Below are positions 1 to 8,046 of a stretch of DNA of 28,491 bases, piece after piece. The notes under the pieces are model-generated. The model did no database searches, was not told the DNA's origin, and worked only from the letters and a program-made list of their open reading frames with translations. The stretch spans positions 1-28,491 of the forward strand of contig CAYWFP010000054.1 of NCBI GenBank assembly GCA_964457365.1. The letters are read 5' to 3'. Both the position numbers and the translations under genes were made by a program. Position 1 is the stretch's first letter. Each line of letters begins with the position of its first letter. Source of the DNA: CAYWFP01 sp964457365 (GTDB lineage Bacteria > Planctomycetota > SZUA-567).

Positions 1-2395
1 CCTCGGCGGGAGCGCGCTCCTCGTCGGCGATGCTCTTGATCTCCGCACGTGCGAACTGGTTGGCAATATCGGTGACGCGCTCCTTGGTCGTGATGATGGT
101 CAACGGCAACACCGTGCCGGGGGTTATCTTGCGTACCTCGAGGATGTTCCGCAGTTGCTGGAACTCCTGGACGCGGCTGTCGAGAATGATCGCATCCTTG
201 GGCGGGTACTGCGTGGCCAGGACATACCCCTCGTAGCCGGAGGATGCCGTCAGCGGCAGGATGTTATTCTGCTCCAGATAGGTCGCCAGACGGTTACGCA
301 TGCGCAGATCGGTACTGACGACCAGCGCCACGGTCTTCTTGTTGTTCTGCGCGCCCACAACCAAGAGCGGCAGCGTGCGGGCGTAATCCGGATGCTGCGG
401 TGGCAGACCGATGCGCACGAGGCAGTTGGCCGCCGCCACGCGCACGCGCATGCTGTGATGATCCAACGCACTCAAAACCGGGTGACGCGTGGGGCCCACC
501 TCCTGCTCGAGCATGGCGTCGGCCTCGGCCTTCTCGGCACGCGCTTCCTCGATCGCTTCCAGCTCTTCGGCGGACGCCGGCGGTTTTTCTGCCGTCTTCT
601 CGTCCTTCTCCGACATCGCGCCGGCCGGCTCGGATTCATCCGGCTTCTTCTCGGACGGCACCTCGCCACCAGCAGGAGCGGCCATGGGCTCGATTTCGAG
701 ATTCTTCCCGGCCAACGCGGCGTGCTGCTTGGTCTCCGCGCCAAGTCCCGGCACGTTTCCGGGGGTCTCGCTGGCGACCACCGGCTCGGGCGCCTCCCGC
801 TTCTGCGGCTTGAAGAGCTGCGGATGCTGATAATCGGCGATCAGATTCCATCCATGTGCGCCGCCGATCTCCACGATACTCTCCAACGCCGCGATAGCCA
901 CCTCGGACTTGCCGTCGAGCATGGCTTTGTCGAGAACGGTGACCATGTGCTTGGGCCCGAGCGTCCAGGCGATCACGAGATTCTTGTAGACACGCCGGTG
1001 CCAGTAGGCGACGTCCTTTTTGAGCTGGGGCACGATGGGGAGGGTGATATCCTGCAAGTCGATGATCTTGCTGAGCATGCGCACTTCTTTGTATTGCTGG
1101 AGCAGCGAACTGGCCAACAGCACCTGGAACGGCCCTTTGTCCTTGGCCAGCTCCATCCCCGTATAAATCAATTCCTCCGCGAACATGTCGTTGAGGGCAA
1201 AAGTGGGCACGTAGAGCTCGCGCAGGTTGCCGTCGCCCTTCCGCCCGGCCTTCGGATCCCACACCCAGAAGGTGTGGTGCATCTCTTCCATCTCCTGCTC
1301 GACGATCTCGTCGCCCATATAATAGCGGTTGGCTTCGGCGAGATAATACTCCTCGACCGGCAGCAGAGCGGCGACCGGTTGGCCGGTGATCTTTTCGAGC
1401 GCACGCTTGGCCTCGAGCCGGTCGGTGGCCAACGCGTCCTCGTTCTCGTAGATTCGTTTCAGATACGGCAACGCTCGCCGGTCGGTCGGACGGATGTCGG
1501 CGAGGACCATGCAGATTTGCGCCTTGAGAGTCGAATTGTCCGTCTTGAGCGCCTCGCACAGCGGGATCACCACCGAACGCCCCATGGTGCGCAGGATGAA
1601 GGCGGCGTTGGTGCGGGGGATGTCCTCTTTTTCGTCGCGCAGATATTCCAGCAACGCCGGCACCGCGTAGGGCCCCAGACGCGCAACCTCGATCAAGTAC
1701 CGCCGGTTGCGTTCCGGATCGCGGACCACTGCGCCGACGATATTCCAGATGTGGTCCGGATGGCGCAACTCGTCCTGTTCGTGACGCTGGGCACGCTGCA
1801 ACAGCAGCAGCGGCGCGTTACCCAGATACTGATACTCTTCCAGCCAGTTGCGCAACTCTTCGAGCACTACGTGGTAAGCCGGGTTCTTCGGTTCGGGCTT
1901 CTTGATCGCTTCGATCTTCTTCTTGAGGGTGCGGGCTTTCAGCACCGGCAGCGGCATCGTCGCGAGGGTATCCTCCTCCGCTGGCATCTCGTCGGCGAAG
2001 AGCTTATCGACCGCGTCCATCTGCGCGGCGGCCTTGGCCTTGTCGCCGCCTTCCAGCGCGTCGACGGCCTGATTGAGCAGGACGATCACGTCACGGTCGC
2101 GCTGAGTGAGTTGCACGCGCATGTTGAAATCCTGCATCTGCAGGAGAATGCGCTGACCGAAGAGGTCGCGCAGGCGCCAGGCCTCCTTGTCGGTCGGGTT
2201 CTCGGCGACCAGTTTATTCAGCGCCGCGCGCGCCTCGACCCAGCGGCCGAGTTGGAAACGATCGACCGCCAGCATCATCAGCTTCTCCAGCTTCTCCTGG
2301 CGCGGCGAGATCTCCTCGCCCTCGCCGGCTACGGCACCACGAAAACCGGCGCAGAGCAGAAGGGCAAACCCGGCGAACAAGACGCGTAAACGCAT
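1..2395 (-). CDS. Exported HEAT-repeat protein with C-terminal receiver-like domain (3' end outside window)
   Basis: The reading frame is open from an ATG at 2395 to the window edge, giving about 798 visible residues with no stop, so the C-terminus is missing. It starts MRLRVLFAGFALLLCAG, a clear signal peptide, behind AAGGAG at 2403-2408. Residues ~30-110 look like helical TPR-type repeats. Residues ~190-600 hold HEAT-like helical pairs (for example LGPYAVPALLEYLRDEKED). A low-complexity Glu/Ala/Pro linker at ~545-610 leads to another HEAT-like pair. Residues ~685-798 follow receiver (CheY-like) order: strand VALVVSTD, helix, strand LTASS, then AIILD with Asp739 in the phospho-acceptor place, then PLTIITT. 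HEAT repeats are protein-binding scaffolds. The receiver assignment is by pattern only, and the first acidic pair is reduced to STD. Partner and function are unknown. The long plus-strand ORF over this region is a codon-bias shadow. Confidence 0.85.
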   Translation of the reverse strand, partial: MRLRVLFAGFALLLCAGFRGAVAGEGEEISPRQEKLEKLMMLAVDRFQLGRWVEARAALNKLVAENPTDKEAWRLRDLFGQRILLQMQDFNMRVQLTQRDRDVIVLLNQAVDALEGGDKAKAAAQMDAVDKLFADEMPAEEDTLATMPLPVLKARTLKKKIEAIKKPEPKNPAYHVVLEELRNWLEEYQYLGNAPLLLLQRAQRHEQDELRHPDHIWNIVGAVVRDPERNRRYLIEVARLGPYAVPALLEYLRDEKEDIPRTNAAFILRTMGRSVVIPLCEALKTDNSTLKAQICMVLADIRPTDRRALPYLKRIYENEDALATDRLEAKRALEKITGQPVAALLPVEEYYLAEANRYYMGDEIVEQEMEEMHHTFWVWDPKAGRKGDGNLRELYVPTFALNDMFAEELIYTGMELAKDKGPFQVLLASSLLQQYKEVRMLSKIIDLQDITLPIVPQLKKDVAYWHRRVYKNLVIAWTLGPKHMVTVLDKAMLDGKSEVAIAALESIVEIGGAHGWNLIADYQHPQLFKPQKREAPEPVVASETPGNVPGLGAETKQHAALAGKNLEIEPMAAPAGGEVPSEKKPDESEPAGAMSEKDEKTAEKPPASAEELEAIEEARAEKAEADAMLEQEVGPTRHPVLSALDHHSMRVRVAAANCLVRIGLPPQHPDYARTLPLLVVGAQNNKKTVALVVSTDLRMRNRLATYLEQNNILPLTASSGYEGYVLATQYPPKDAIILDSRVQEFQQLRNILEVRKITPGTVLPLTIITTKERVTDIANQFARAEIKSIADEERAPAE

Positions 2396-2793
2396 GCGAC
2401 GACTCCTTGTCTGGTGAACTCGCCCGCACCGGCGGTCGGACGGACAGATGATCGATCTCCGTAGCTCGCGACAACGGTCAAGAAACGCATTCCCTGCGCT
2501 TAAAGCCGCCGATCGCATACCGCTTCGTCTGGTCTATCGACTAAGCAAGGCGTTTTTCTTTATACAATATACGCCCCGAGTGCATCGCTTTCCTGCACAC
2601 AACAATACCCGCTGCTGCAGCACAGCCCCCGCGCCACGTTGACAACGAGCGCATGGCGTATGTCCATGACTTGCCGATGCTTGCCCGTTTCTTTCGGGGT
2701 TCGGTCAGTATACCGTTACATTGCTGTAGAAAAAAAGATGTTTTTCGCTCGGAATTGCCTCTCGCCAGCCGTGTCGCATAGCGGGATGAGAGA
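2396..2793. other. Non-coding spacer upstream of the HEAT gene
   Basis: About 400 bases without a convincing gene. Open frames here have unnatural composition and no good ribosome site. On the minus strand there is a T-run (A-run at 2729-2735 in plus sense) inside a weak AT inverted repeat just downstream of the Cys-rich pseudogene, and TATACT- and TATAAA-like hexamers without good -35 partners. TTGACC at 2476-2481 (minus) could be a -35 for the HEAT gene, but no good -10 follows. A small RNA cannot be excluded. Confidence 0.4.
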
Positions 2794-3051
2794 TTATGCG
2801 CCGGCTTTGCTGCGGAGCAATTCGACCTGTTCCCGCGCGCGCAAATACTCGTTGAACGAGAGGTTTTTCGGCACGGCGGCAGCACCGGCATACTGCTGGA
2901 CAAGGTATCGGGCACAGACCTCAAAGCCTCGACTGCAATAGAGTTACATGGATATGATCATCTTGGTCACGGTCGGGTTCTCGGCTAGAAACGAACACGC
3001 GCCGAGCAACGGGCAATGCCGGCTCCTGCTTGCGGATCCTGAATGCCGCAT
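2794..3051 (-). pseudogene. Small Cys-rich protein interrupted by an in-frame TAA
   Basis: Reading from ATG at 3051, with GGAGG nine bases upstream, the frame gives 35 residues containing HCPLLGACSFLAENPTVTK, then TAA at 2944-2946. It continues in the same frame with LYCSRGFEVCARYLVQ and NEYLRAREQVELL to a second TAA at 2794-2796. The part after the first stop aligns with the neighbouring gene at 3193-3396 (IYCEGACSSCARYIVQ ... FEFVRAQQLV), so both halves belong to one ancestral gene of about 85 residues. No frameshift is needed. The stop sits just before the YC...CARY motif, where Lys to stop is one substitution away (AAA/AAG to TAA). TAA also ends pta, ispE and the neighbouring Cys-rich gene, so recoding is unlikely. 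A recent nonsense mutation or a sequencing error is the simplest reading. Confidence 0.6.
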
Positions 3052-3192
3052 TTACTATGCCCTCCGAGCGGTTGGCGCCGGTCACGAACACCATCTACAA
3101 TCTACCGCTAATCAATCGCTAACACAAATCAAAACAAAAGCCAAGCGCAATCCGAAGAATGCACACATCATAACTTGTTATGAAAAAATGAA

Positions 3193-3396
3193 TTAGGCTG
3201 CTTCGACACGGGAAGCGACCAGTTGCTGGGCGCGCACGAACTCGAAGGGGCGTAGATCTTCGGGGAGATAACCGAGTTCTTTCTGCACGATGTAGCGAGC
3301 GCAACTGGAGCAGGCACCCTCACAATAGATCGACCGACAAAGATTATCCAGATCGCTCGAGGCATCCAGTGGGCAGCGGTCGAAAAGCTCACACAT
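3193..3396 (-). CDS. Small Cys-rich protein, 67 aa, probable metal binder
   Basis: A short protein starting MCELFDRCPLDASSD from an ATG with AGGAG seven bases upstream; a longer upstream extension of the frame lacks a ribosome site. Cysteines lie at 2, 8, 20, 25, 29 and 32, the last ones within YCEGACSSCARY, followed by a charged helical tail (FEFVRAQQLVASRVEAA). The spacing suggests metal or Fe-S binding, but no known fold is recognised. It resembles the interrupted gene at 2794-3051, which lies 141 bases downstream on the same strand, so this is a tandem duplicate pair. The AT-rich stretch between them may carry a promoter, but none stands out. Function unknown; that it is a real gene is supported by its paralogue and ribosome site. 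Confidence 0.72.
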   Translation of the reverse strand: MCELFDRCPLDASSDLDNLCRSIYCEGACSSCARYIVQKELGYLPEDLRPFEFVRAQQLVASRVEAA

Positions 3397-3603
3397 TGTC
3401 GTTCTCCTGGCGCTCCTGTCTTGGCCTTTGTATCGACGTTTCACCGCGACACTTTAGGGAAAACGGGCGTCCGATAACGATTCGCTTCCGACGTCCCGAA
3501 CGCCGCCGGGACAACCCGGTCAAGCGCGACGCGGAAGCGGCGGAAGCGGGATATCGGATACGAACGGCAGGAGTGGGCTCTGTGCGACACTACCAAAGCG
3601 TCC

Positions 3604-5067
3604 CTACAGCCTCGGCAACGCGACCCTGTCGCCAACCCGTTGCTGCCAGGCGCGGATTCGTCCGGCCAGTTCGCGCAGGCGCGCTTGCTGCGCCGGATCG
3701 TGCGCGAGGTTCGTCGTTTCCAGCGGGTCGTGATTCAGGTCGTACAACTCGTGCTCGCCCAGCGGACTGCAATTGAATTTCCAGCCTTCGGGGGTGATCA
3801 CGGAGCGCACCGGATCGGTCATGGCCGCGCGAAGGGATTCAGCGTCGGTCATCTCGGTCATCCACGGCGGTAATTGCACCTCGCCGGCCACGTCGCCGAG
3901 GCCGTTGTTGGGACCGTTCCATTCGATAAAGACGTCGTCGTCGAAAGCCACTCCCTCGCACACCTCGGAGCGGCGGCTGCAACCGGATAGGTCTTCCGGG
4001 ACCGGTTGGCCCATCAAATCCAGCAGCGTCGGCACAAGATCGATCTGACTCACCGGTCCGCCGATGCGTCCGGCGCGATCCTGTCCGGGCAAACGCAGCA
4101 GCAGCGGAACGCGCACCGCCTCTTCGTACATGACGCACTTGGCCAGCAACCGATGGCTGCCCATCATGTCGCCGTGGTCTGAAGTGTAAACGATAATCGT
4201 ATTCTCCAGGAGTCCGCAGTCCTCGACCGTGGCGAGGATTGTGCCGACATGGGTGTCCACCAGCGAGCAGAGCCCCCAGTAGTTGGCGATCATGCGCCGC
4301 CACTCCGCCTCGTTCCCGAGCGGCAGACCGCTGTTTCCGTGACGGCGGTAATGCTCGGCCAATAGCCGGGCCTTGAGCGAACTCCCCTCGCCGAGACTGG
4401 CCTCGTAATTTGCCGGCAACGCGATATCGCCGGGCTCGTACTGCCCGTCGCGCTGACTGAAGAACGGCATGTGCGGCTCGAAGAAATTGACGTACAACAC
4501 GAACGGGCGGTTGCGATTCTGGCGGATGAAGCGCGACGCCTCGCGCGCCAGAAAAGCCGGCTTGCCGAATTCCTCCGGGCAGCGGAGAGCCTCCCCGCGG
4601 CTGAAGACCGTCCCGTCGGCCGGGGTGAAGTCGTTCTCGACCAGGAAGTGATGATAAGCCGAGCGGGCGCTCGGATCGCGGTCGGGGCCGTAATGCCCGG
4701 CATACGTATCCTCGATGGCGACCCACTCGTCGAAGCCGTGCTGACGGAAGATTTCGTCGCCGAGGTGCCACTTGCCGTGATAGGCGCTGACGTAGTCGTC
4801 GCGCAGCAGTTCGTTCAAACACGGATACTCCGCCCCGAGTGGGAGATTGTTCTCCATGCACCCGTTTTCGTGCGGCCACAAGCCGGTCATGATGCTCGAG
4901 CGGCTCGGCGTGCAGACCGGCTGGGTGACGTACGCCTGCTCGCAGACCGTCGCACGTTCGGCGAAACGGTTCAAGTTCGGCATTTCGATCCGGTTGTTGC
5001 CGTAGGCGGCAAGCGTGTCGTAGCGCTGCTCGTCGGTGAAAAGGAAGAGCAGGTTGGTCGACGGCAT
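3604..5067 (-). CDS. Sulfatase (arylsulfatase / choline-sulfatase-like), 487 aa
   Basis: A type I sulfatase that would hydrolyse a sulfate ester, substrate unknown. The active-site signature CTPSR is at residues 52-56; Cys52 is the residue converted to formylglycine in this family. The N-terminus FLFTDEQR carries Asp12 and Glu13 where metal-binding Asp-Asp is usual. GKWH (Lys99, His101) and YTSDHGDMMGSH give further metal and substrate ligands, and the C-terminal ELYDLNHDPLETTNLA is typical of the family. Length is normal. There is no signal peptide and the protein starts MPSTNLLFLF, almost directly at the first core strand, so it is probably cytoplasmic. The start has only a G-rich upstream stretch. 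It lies 79 bases downstream of an exported esterase and is probably co-transcribed. No maturase gene is in the window. Confidence 0.93.
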   Translation of the reverse strand: MPSTNLLFLFTDEQRYDTLAAYGNNRIEMPNLNRFAERATVCEQAYVTQPVCTPSRSSIMTGLWPHENGCMENNLPLGAEYPCLNELLRDDYVSAYHGKWHLGDEIFRQHGFDEWVAIEDTYAGHYGPDRDPSARSAYHHFLVENDFTPADGTVFSRGEALRCPEEFGKPAFLAREASRFIRQNRNRPFVLYVNFFEPHMPFFSQRDGQYEPGDIALPANYEASLGEGSSLKARLLAEHYRRHGNSGLPLGNEAEWRRMIANYWGLCSLVDTHVGTILATVEDCGLLENTIIVYTSDHGDMMGSHRLLAKCVMYEEAVRVPLLLRLPGQDRAGRIGGPVSQIDLVPTLLDLMGQPVPEDLSGCSRRSEVCEGVAFDDDVFIEWNGPNNGLGDVAGEVQLPPWMTEMTDAESLRAAMTDPVRSVITPEGWKFNCSPLGEHELYDLNHDPLETTNLAHDPAQQARLRELAGRIRAWQQRVGDRVALPRL

Positions 5068-5146
5068 GAAGGCCCCCCGCGCCAGTTCGAAGGCAATCGG
5101 CGGCGATCGCTCCGTGAATCGACCCGCCGGTCCCGGACAAGAGCTT

Positions 5147-6268
5147 TCATTTCTCCAGGATCTTCTCGATTCTTGCCGAGAGGTTGGTCGCGATCTCGAT
5201 CATGCCCATATCCGAAGGGTGGAGCATATCGTGGTAGAGCCCGCTGAACGAGAGCAGATCCGGACCGTGAACGTAACGGACATTCTTGTGCGGCGAGGCT
5301 TCGCAGATATCCCGCAACGCATCCCGGAACTCCGTGGTCTTCCGGGCCCCGTCACCACCCCAGTAATGCCCCACCCCCCACGGGAGGATGCTGATGCAGA
5401 CGATCGGCGCCTCGGGATGACTCTCGGCCAGCTTGTTGACCATGTAGGTCGCGCGCTTCTTGAACTCGGGGGTATCGAAGTTGCCGACCATGTTGACGGA
5501 GATCTCCAGCACGCAGAGTTGCCAATCCTGCGCGGCGATATAGTCGGCCATCGCCTTCTCGCAGAACGCGGTGCCGCTCGAGCCGAGGTTGACCACCTCG
5601 TACCCGAGCATCCGCGCCGTCAGCGAGTTCCACTGCAAATCACTGCGGCTGGCGTTGTATCCCTGGGTGATCGAGGTGCCGTAACTCATCATGACCGGCG
5701 GCAGTTCCTCGGACTTGGGCGGGCGAACGTCGCCGGTAATGCCGCGGAAGCTGACCTCGTCGCCTTCGACGATGACGCGGCAGACATGGTTGGCGAAACG
5801 CCCCTTGGGATACTTGTCCATCAGGTTGTACAGAAGGCCGTGGCCGCTCAGACCGAACGGCTTGGCCTTGCCCCCTCGTTGAATGCGACGCGTGCCGGAG
5901 TAAACGTCGCCCCAATAGAACGTGACGTTGGCAGACGCATCGGTCTGTAAATCGAGTTTCACGTTCTCCACCTTCTCCCCCGGATTGAGCACGAAGCGGA
6001 TCTCGCTGTGCCGGGCCTGGCGCATCGTGTCGGCGCCGGTCTTCTTGCTATTCTTGTTGGCCTCGGTCAACTGGTCGCGCACCGACTTCGGCACGCGATA
6101 GAGCATCACGCCCTGGCCGTCCTCGGTCGGTTCGGCTCCGCCGCAGTTGTGAAGCTGCACCTTCGAGACGAACTCCGGAAGCGCCGGCGCCTCCCCGGCC
6201 ATCAGCGGCGCAGCCAGGCCGAATACGACCAGAAAAACGAAACTCCGTATCGCGCGCTTGAAAAGCAT
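5147..6268 (-). CDS. Exported SGNH/GDSL-family esterase, 373 aa
   Basis: A secreted hydrolase with a signal peptide (MLFKRAIRSFVFLVVFGLAAPLMAG), an N-terminal beta-rich domain (~30-185) and a C-terminal SGNH domain. SYGTSITQG gives nucleophile Ser199, NLGSSG supplies the block II glycine, EISVNM the Asn259, and HDMLHPSD the Asp347/His350 pair, so the catalytic set is complete. This two-domain layout occurs in carbohydrate esterases that remove acetyl groups from polysaccharides; that substrate is inference. The start has AAAGGAG upstream and a promoter at 6351-6379. With the sulfatase downstream it could form a small unit for substituted polysaccharides. Confidence 0.88.
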   Translation of the reverse strand: MLFKRAIRSFVFLVVFGLAAPLMAGEAPALPEFVSKVQLHNCGGAEPTEDGQGVMLYRVPKSVRDQLTEANKNSKKTGADTMRQARHSEIRFVLNPGEKVENVKLDLQTDASANVTFYWGDVYSGTRRIQRGGKAKPFGLSGHGLLYNLMDKYPKGRFANHVCRVIVEGDEVSFRGITGDVRPPKSEELPPVMMSYGTSITQGYNASRSDLQWNSLTARMLGYEVVNLGSSGTAFCEKAMADYIAAQDWQLCVLEISVNMVGNFDTPEFKKRATYMVNKLAESHPEAPIVCISILPWGVGHYWGGDGARKTTEFRDALRDICEASPHKNVRYVHGPDLLSFSGLYHDMLHPSDMGMIEIATNLSARIEKILEK

Positions 6269-6350
6269 CCGCCAATCTCCTTTCGTTCACGATCTCAGAC
6301 GTCCGCCGCCACGGAGCCTCGCCCCGCATTCGCTGTCGGTCAGGGCAATC

Positions 6351-6379
6351 AATATAGCCTGTTTTTCGATCGCAGTCGA
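6351..6379 (-). promoter_or_regulatory. Sigma70-like promoter for the SGNH esterase
   Basis: On the minus strand TCGACT (6374-6379) and TATATT (6351-6356) are separated by 17 bases. They lie about 80 bases upstream of the esterase start. The -10 is good and the -35 matches four of six consensus bases. No other promoter stands out in the 212-base gap. Confidence 0.5.
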
Positions 6380-6480
6380 TAGCCCACTCGCTCGCAAGAG
6401 GGCATTTTCACGAGACAAACCCGAATGGCATCTCATCACGCGTAATCGGGGAAGTTATGGTATGGCACGGAGGCCAATAG

Positions 6481-7665
6481 TCAGGCGACGGTGCCGTAGG
6501 CCTGCATGGCCGAGAGGCGGGCCATCATCTGCCCCGCGGAGGCGATGACCGAACCGACCGAAGCGGGGGACGACTCGTCCTTCTCCTCGGGCCGAATGGC
6601 TTCGTTCAACTTGGCGAGCATCCCGCCCTCTTCGCCCTCGGACGGGATTACAGCGATGCTTTCCTCGTTTTCGCCGTTCGGTACGAGCGCGGAAGCCTCC
6701 CCGGCGGGCGCGACCAAGCCCGGCGCCTCGTCGTTGCCGGTCGGGGCGATACCCTCCACCGGCTCCATCTCGCCCTGCCCAATGTCCGGCGCCTCGGCGC
6801 CAGGGCCGGCGCTCTCTGGCGCGGCCTGGGATGAACGTTCCGCCTCCTGCCGCTCGCGCACGGCTGCCTCGAGAAGTTCCGCCCGCGCCTGCATCTCCTT
6901 GCGCGCCGCCGCCGCGGCGACGCTGCGATCCTGCGAGGAGGGCTGGGCCGGCGCCAACGCCGCACGCTGCACCGCCTGCATCTTGCGCACCGTCTCCTCG
7001 GGAGTGTTGCCCGCGGAGATATCGATGCTGACGTCGCCGCCGACGGCGTAGCGCTTGCCGTCCGGGCCGACCTGATACTCGAAATGCGCGCCGCCCCGGG
7101 CGTGTCCGCCGGACGCGGCGATATGGGCCATCTCGTGACGCCTGACTTCCATGTCGCGCTGCTTCAGTTCCTGGACGAGTTGCACCTCATCGTCAGTCAG
7201 CGGTTCGCCGTCGCGTCCGGTCGGGCGGGACAGATCGGCTCCTTCCTCGGAGCCCTCGGCATCTTCCTCGCCTTCGACGCGGAAGCCCAGGCGGGTCTCT
7301 TCGCTCTGCTCCTCGGTTTCCTCGTTCGGCGCGAGCGCGTTTTCGCGGGTGCTTTCGGCGTCATGCCCCCCGGTGACAACCGCGTTATCTTCGGATTCCT
7401 CTGCGCCGAAGCGATAGCGCTGGCCCTCCCGGACCAGTTGCGAGATCGGGAGCCCGTAGGCGGTGCCGGGACGGGACGCGCCCTCCTCCTGCGGCGCCTG
7501 CCCGGTGCGGGCGGCATCGCGGGCTACCGGGGAGATGCGCACGTCGTCGGATTCGTCGGCAACGTCGACCGAATCGGGCGCGAACGCACGCTTCAACGGC
7601 CTCGTGCCGCTGACGGCAGCGATCAGCGAGTTGGTCGAAACCGACGCGATCGGGGTGATATCCAT
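6481..7665 (-). CDS. SprA-related putative metalloprotease, 394 aa
   Basis: The central region (~155-265) matches the SprA-related family: VQLVQELKQRDMEVRRHEMAH, with HExxH at His177, Glu178 and His181, then GGAHFEYQVGPDGKRYAVGG, VSIDIS, KMQAVQRAALAPA and PSSQD. The family is predicted to be a zinc metalloprotease; activity has not been shown from this sequence. The flanks are low-complexity: residues ~60-155 are Glu/Gly-rich and ~270-360 are Ala/Glu/Pro-rich. There is no signal peptide. The start MDITPIASVSTN is chosen because GGAAGGTGAG lies immediately upstream; a start 12 codons earlier lacks one and would run into the leader hairpin. Transcription probably begins near 7735, giving a ~70-base structured leader. 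Confidence 0.85.
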   Translation of the reverse strand: MDITPIASVSTNSLIAAVSGTRPLKRAFAPDSVDVADESDDVRISPVARDAARTGQAPQEEGASRPGTAYGLPISQLVREGQRYRFGAEESEDNAVVTGGHDAESTRENALAPNEETEEQSEETRLGFRVEGEEDAEGSEEGADLSRPTGRDGEPLTDDEVQLVQELKQRDMEVRRHEMAHIAASGGHARGGAHFEYQVGPDGKRYAVGGDVSIDISAGNTPEETVRKMQAVQRAALAPAQPSSQDRSVAAAAARKEMQARAELLEAAVRERQEAERSSQAAPESAGPGAEAPDIGQGEMEPVEGIAPTGNDEAPGLVAPAGEASALVPNGENEESIAVIPSEGEEGGMLAKLNEAIRPEEKDESSPASVGSVIASAGQMMARLSAMQAYGTVA

Positions 7666-7684
7666 CTCACCTTCCCTGGTACGA

Positions 7685-7732
7685 CAGCCAAGGTTTGCCA
7701 ACCATGGCTGCCCAGCCGCCCATCCGTGGCGG
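7685..7732 (-). promoter_or_regulatory. Structured 5' leader with two hairpins (candidate cis-regulatory RNA)
   Basis: Between the predicted start of transcription (~7735) and the ribosome site of the SprA-like gene, the minus strand folds into two hairpins. One is at 7716-7732, CCGCC/GGCGG with a 7-base loop. The other is at 7685-7710, with CAGCCA pairing TGGCTG and GGTT pairing AACC around GGCA, separated by a T-T mismatch. An alternative stem GGCT-GGGC-AGCC would compete with the second hairpin, so two exclusive structures are possible. It matches no riboswitch class I recognise. Confidence 0.5.
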
Positions 7733-7742
7733 TACTTCCTTT

Positions 7743-7771
7743 ACTTTACACCGCTCCGGGTCAAGGCGCAA
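7743..7771 (-). promoter_or_regulatory. Sigma70-like promoter for the SprA-like gene
   Basis: Minus-strand TTGCGC (7766-7771) and TAAAGT (7743-7748) are 17 bases apart, about 80 bases upstream of the chosen start. The predicted transcript begins right before the two leader hairpins. Confidence 0.5.
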
Positions 7772-8046
7772 GTCGGAATCTGCAACGTTCCCGACGGGAA
7801 AACGAGACAGTTCCATATCGAATCATCGGCGGGAGGGCGCCGGGCTTGAGGCGATTTCAGAAAAAAAAACGCCCAGACATGCAACCTGTTAGCAGACAAG
7901 AAGATCACACAGCGGCGAAAAGAGCGTCCGCCGGGGAAAACAGGAGAGTGTCTATTTGCGGAATCGCACGACAACGACACGCGCATATCTATACCCGGGA
8001 CACGGGCCGCCAACGCGTCAACGTGACTGCCTGCCCCGACCCGGGG
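7772..8046. other. Non-coding spacer downstream of pta
   Basis: No convincing gene. Directly after the pta stop there is a small CCCC/GGGG hairpin (8034-8046) without a U-run. A run of nine T on the minus strand (7861-7869) lies about 180 bases further on, without a strong stem before it. Together they may mark a weak termination zone for pta. Confidence 0.35.

Noticed and set aside
155..2389. 744-aa plus-strand open frame
   Set aside because: It is codon-aligned antisense to the HEAT gene, with Arg/His/Leu-rich unnatural composition and no ribosome site; high GC keeps the frame open.
2541..2924. 127-aa minus-strand frame
   Set aside because: Different frame from the Cys-rich gene it partly covers; odd composition and no ribosome site.
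2944..2946. TAA read as an amino acid (genetic code change)
   Set aside because: TAA ends pta, ispE and the neighbouring Cys-rich gene, so it is an ordinary stop here.
2948..3196. 82-aa plus-strand frame
   Set aside because: Antisense to the Cys-rich pseudogene; no ribosome site and no family resemblance.
3506..3519. CCGGG-ACAA-CCCGG hairpin as a terminator of the sulfatase gene
   Set aside because: The stem is short and no U-run follows on the minus strand.
7861..7890. Rho-independent terminator for pta at the nine-T run
   Set aside because: No stable stem precedes the run; the nearby CAGAC copies are direct, not inverted.
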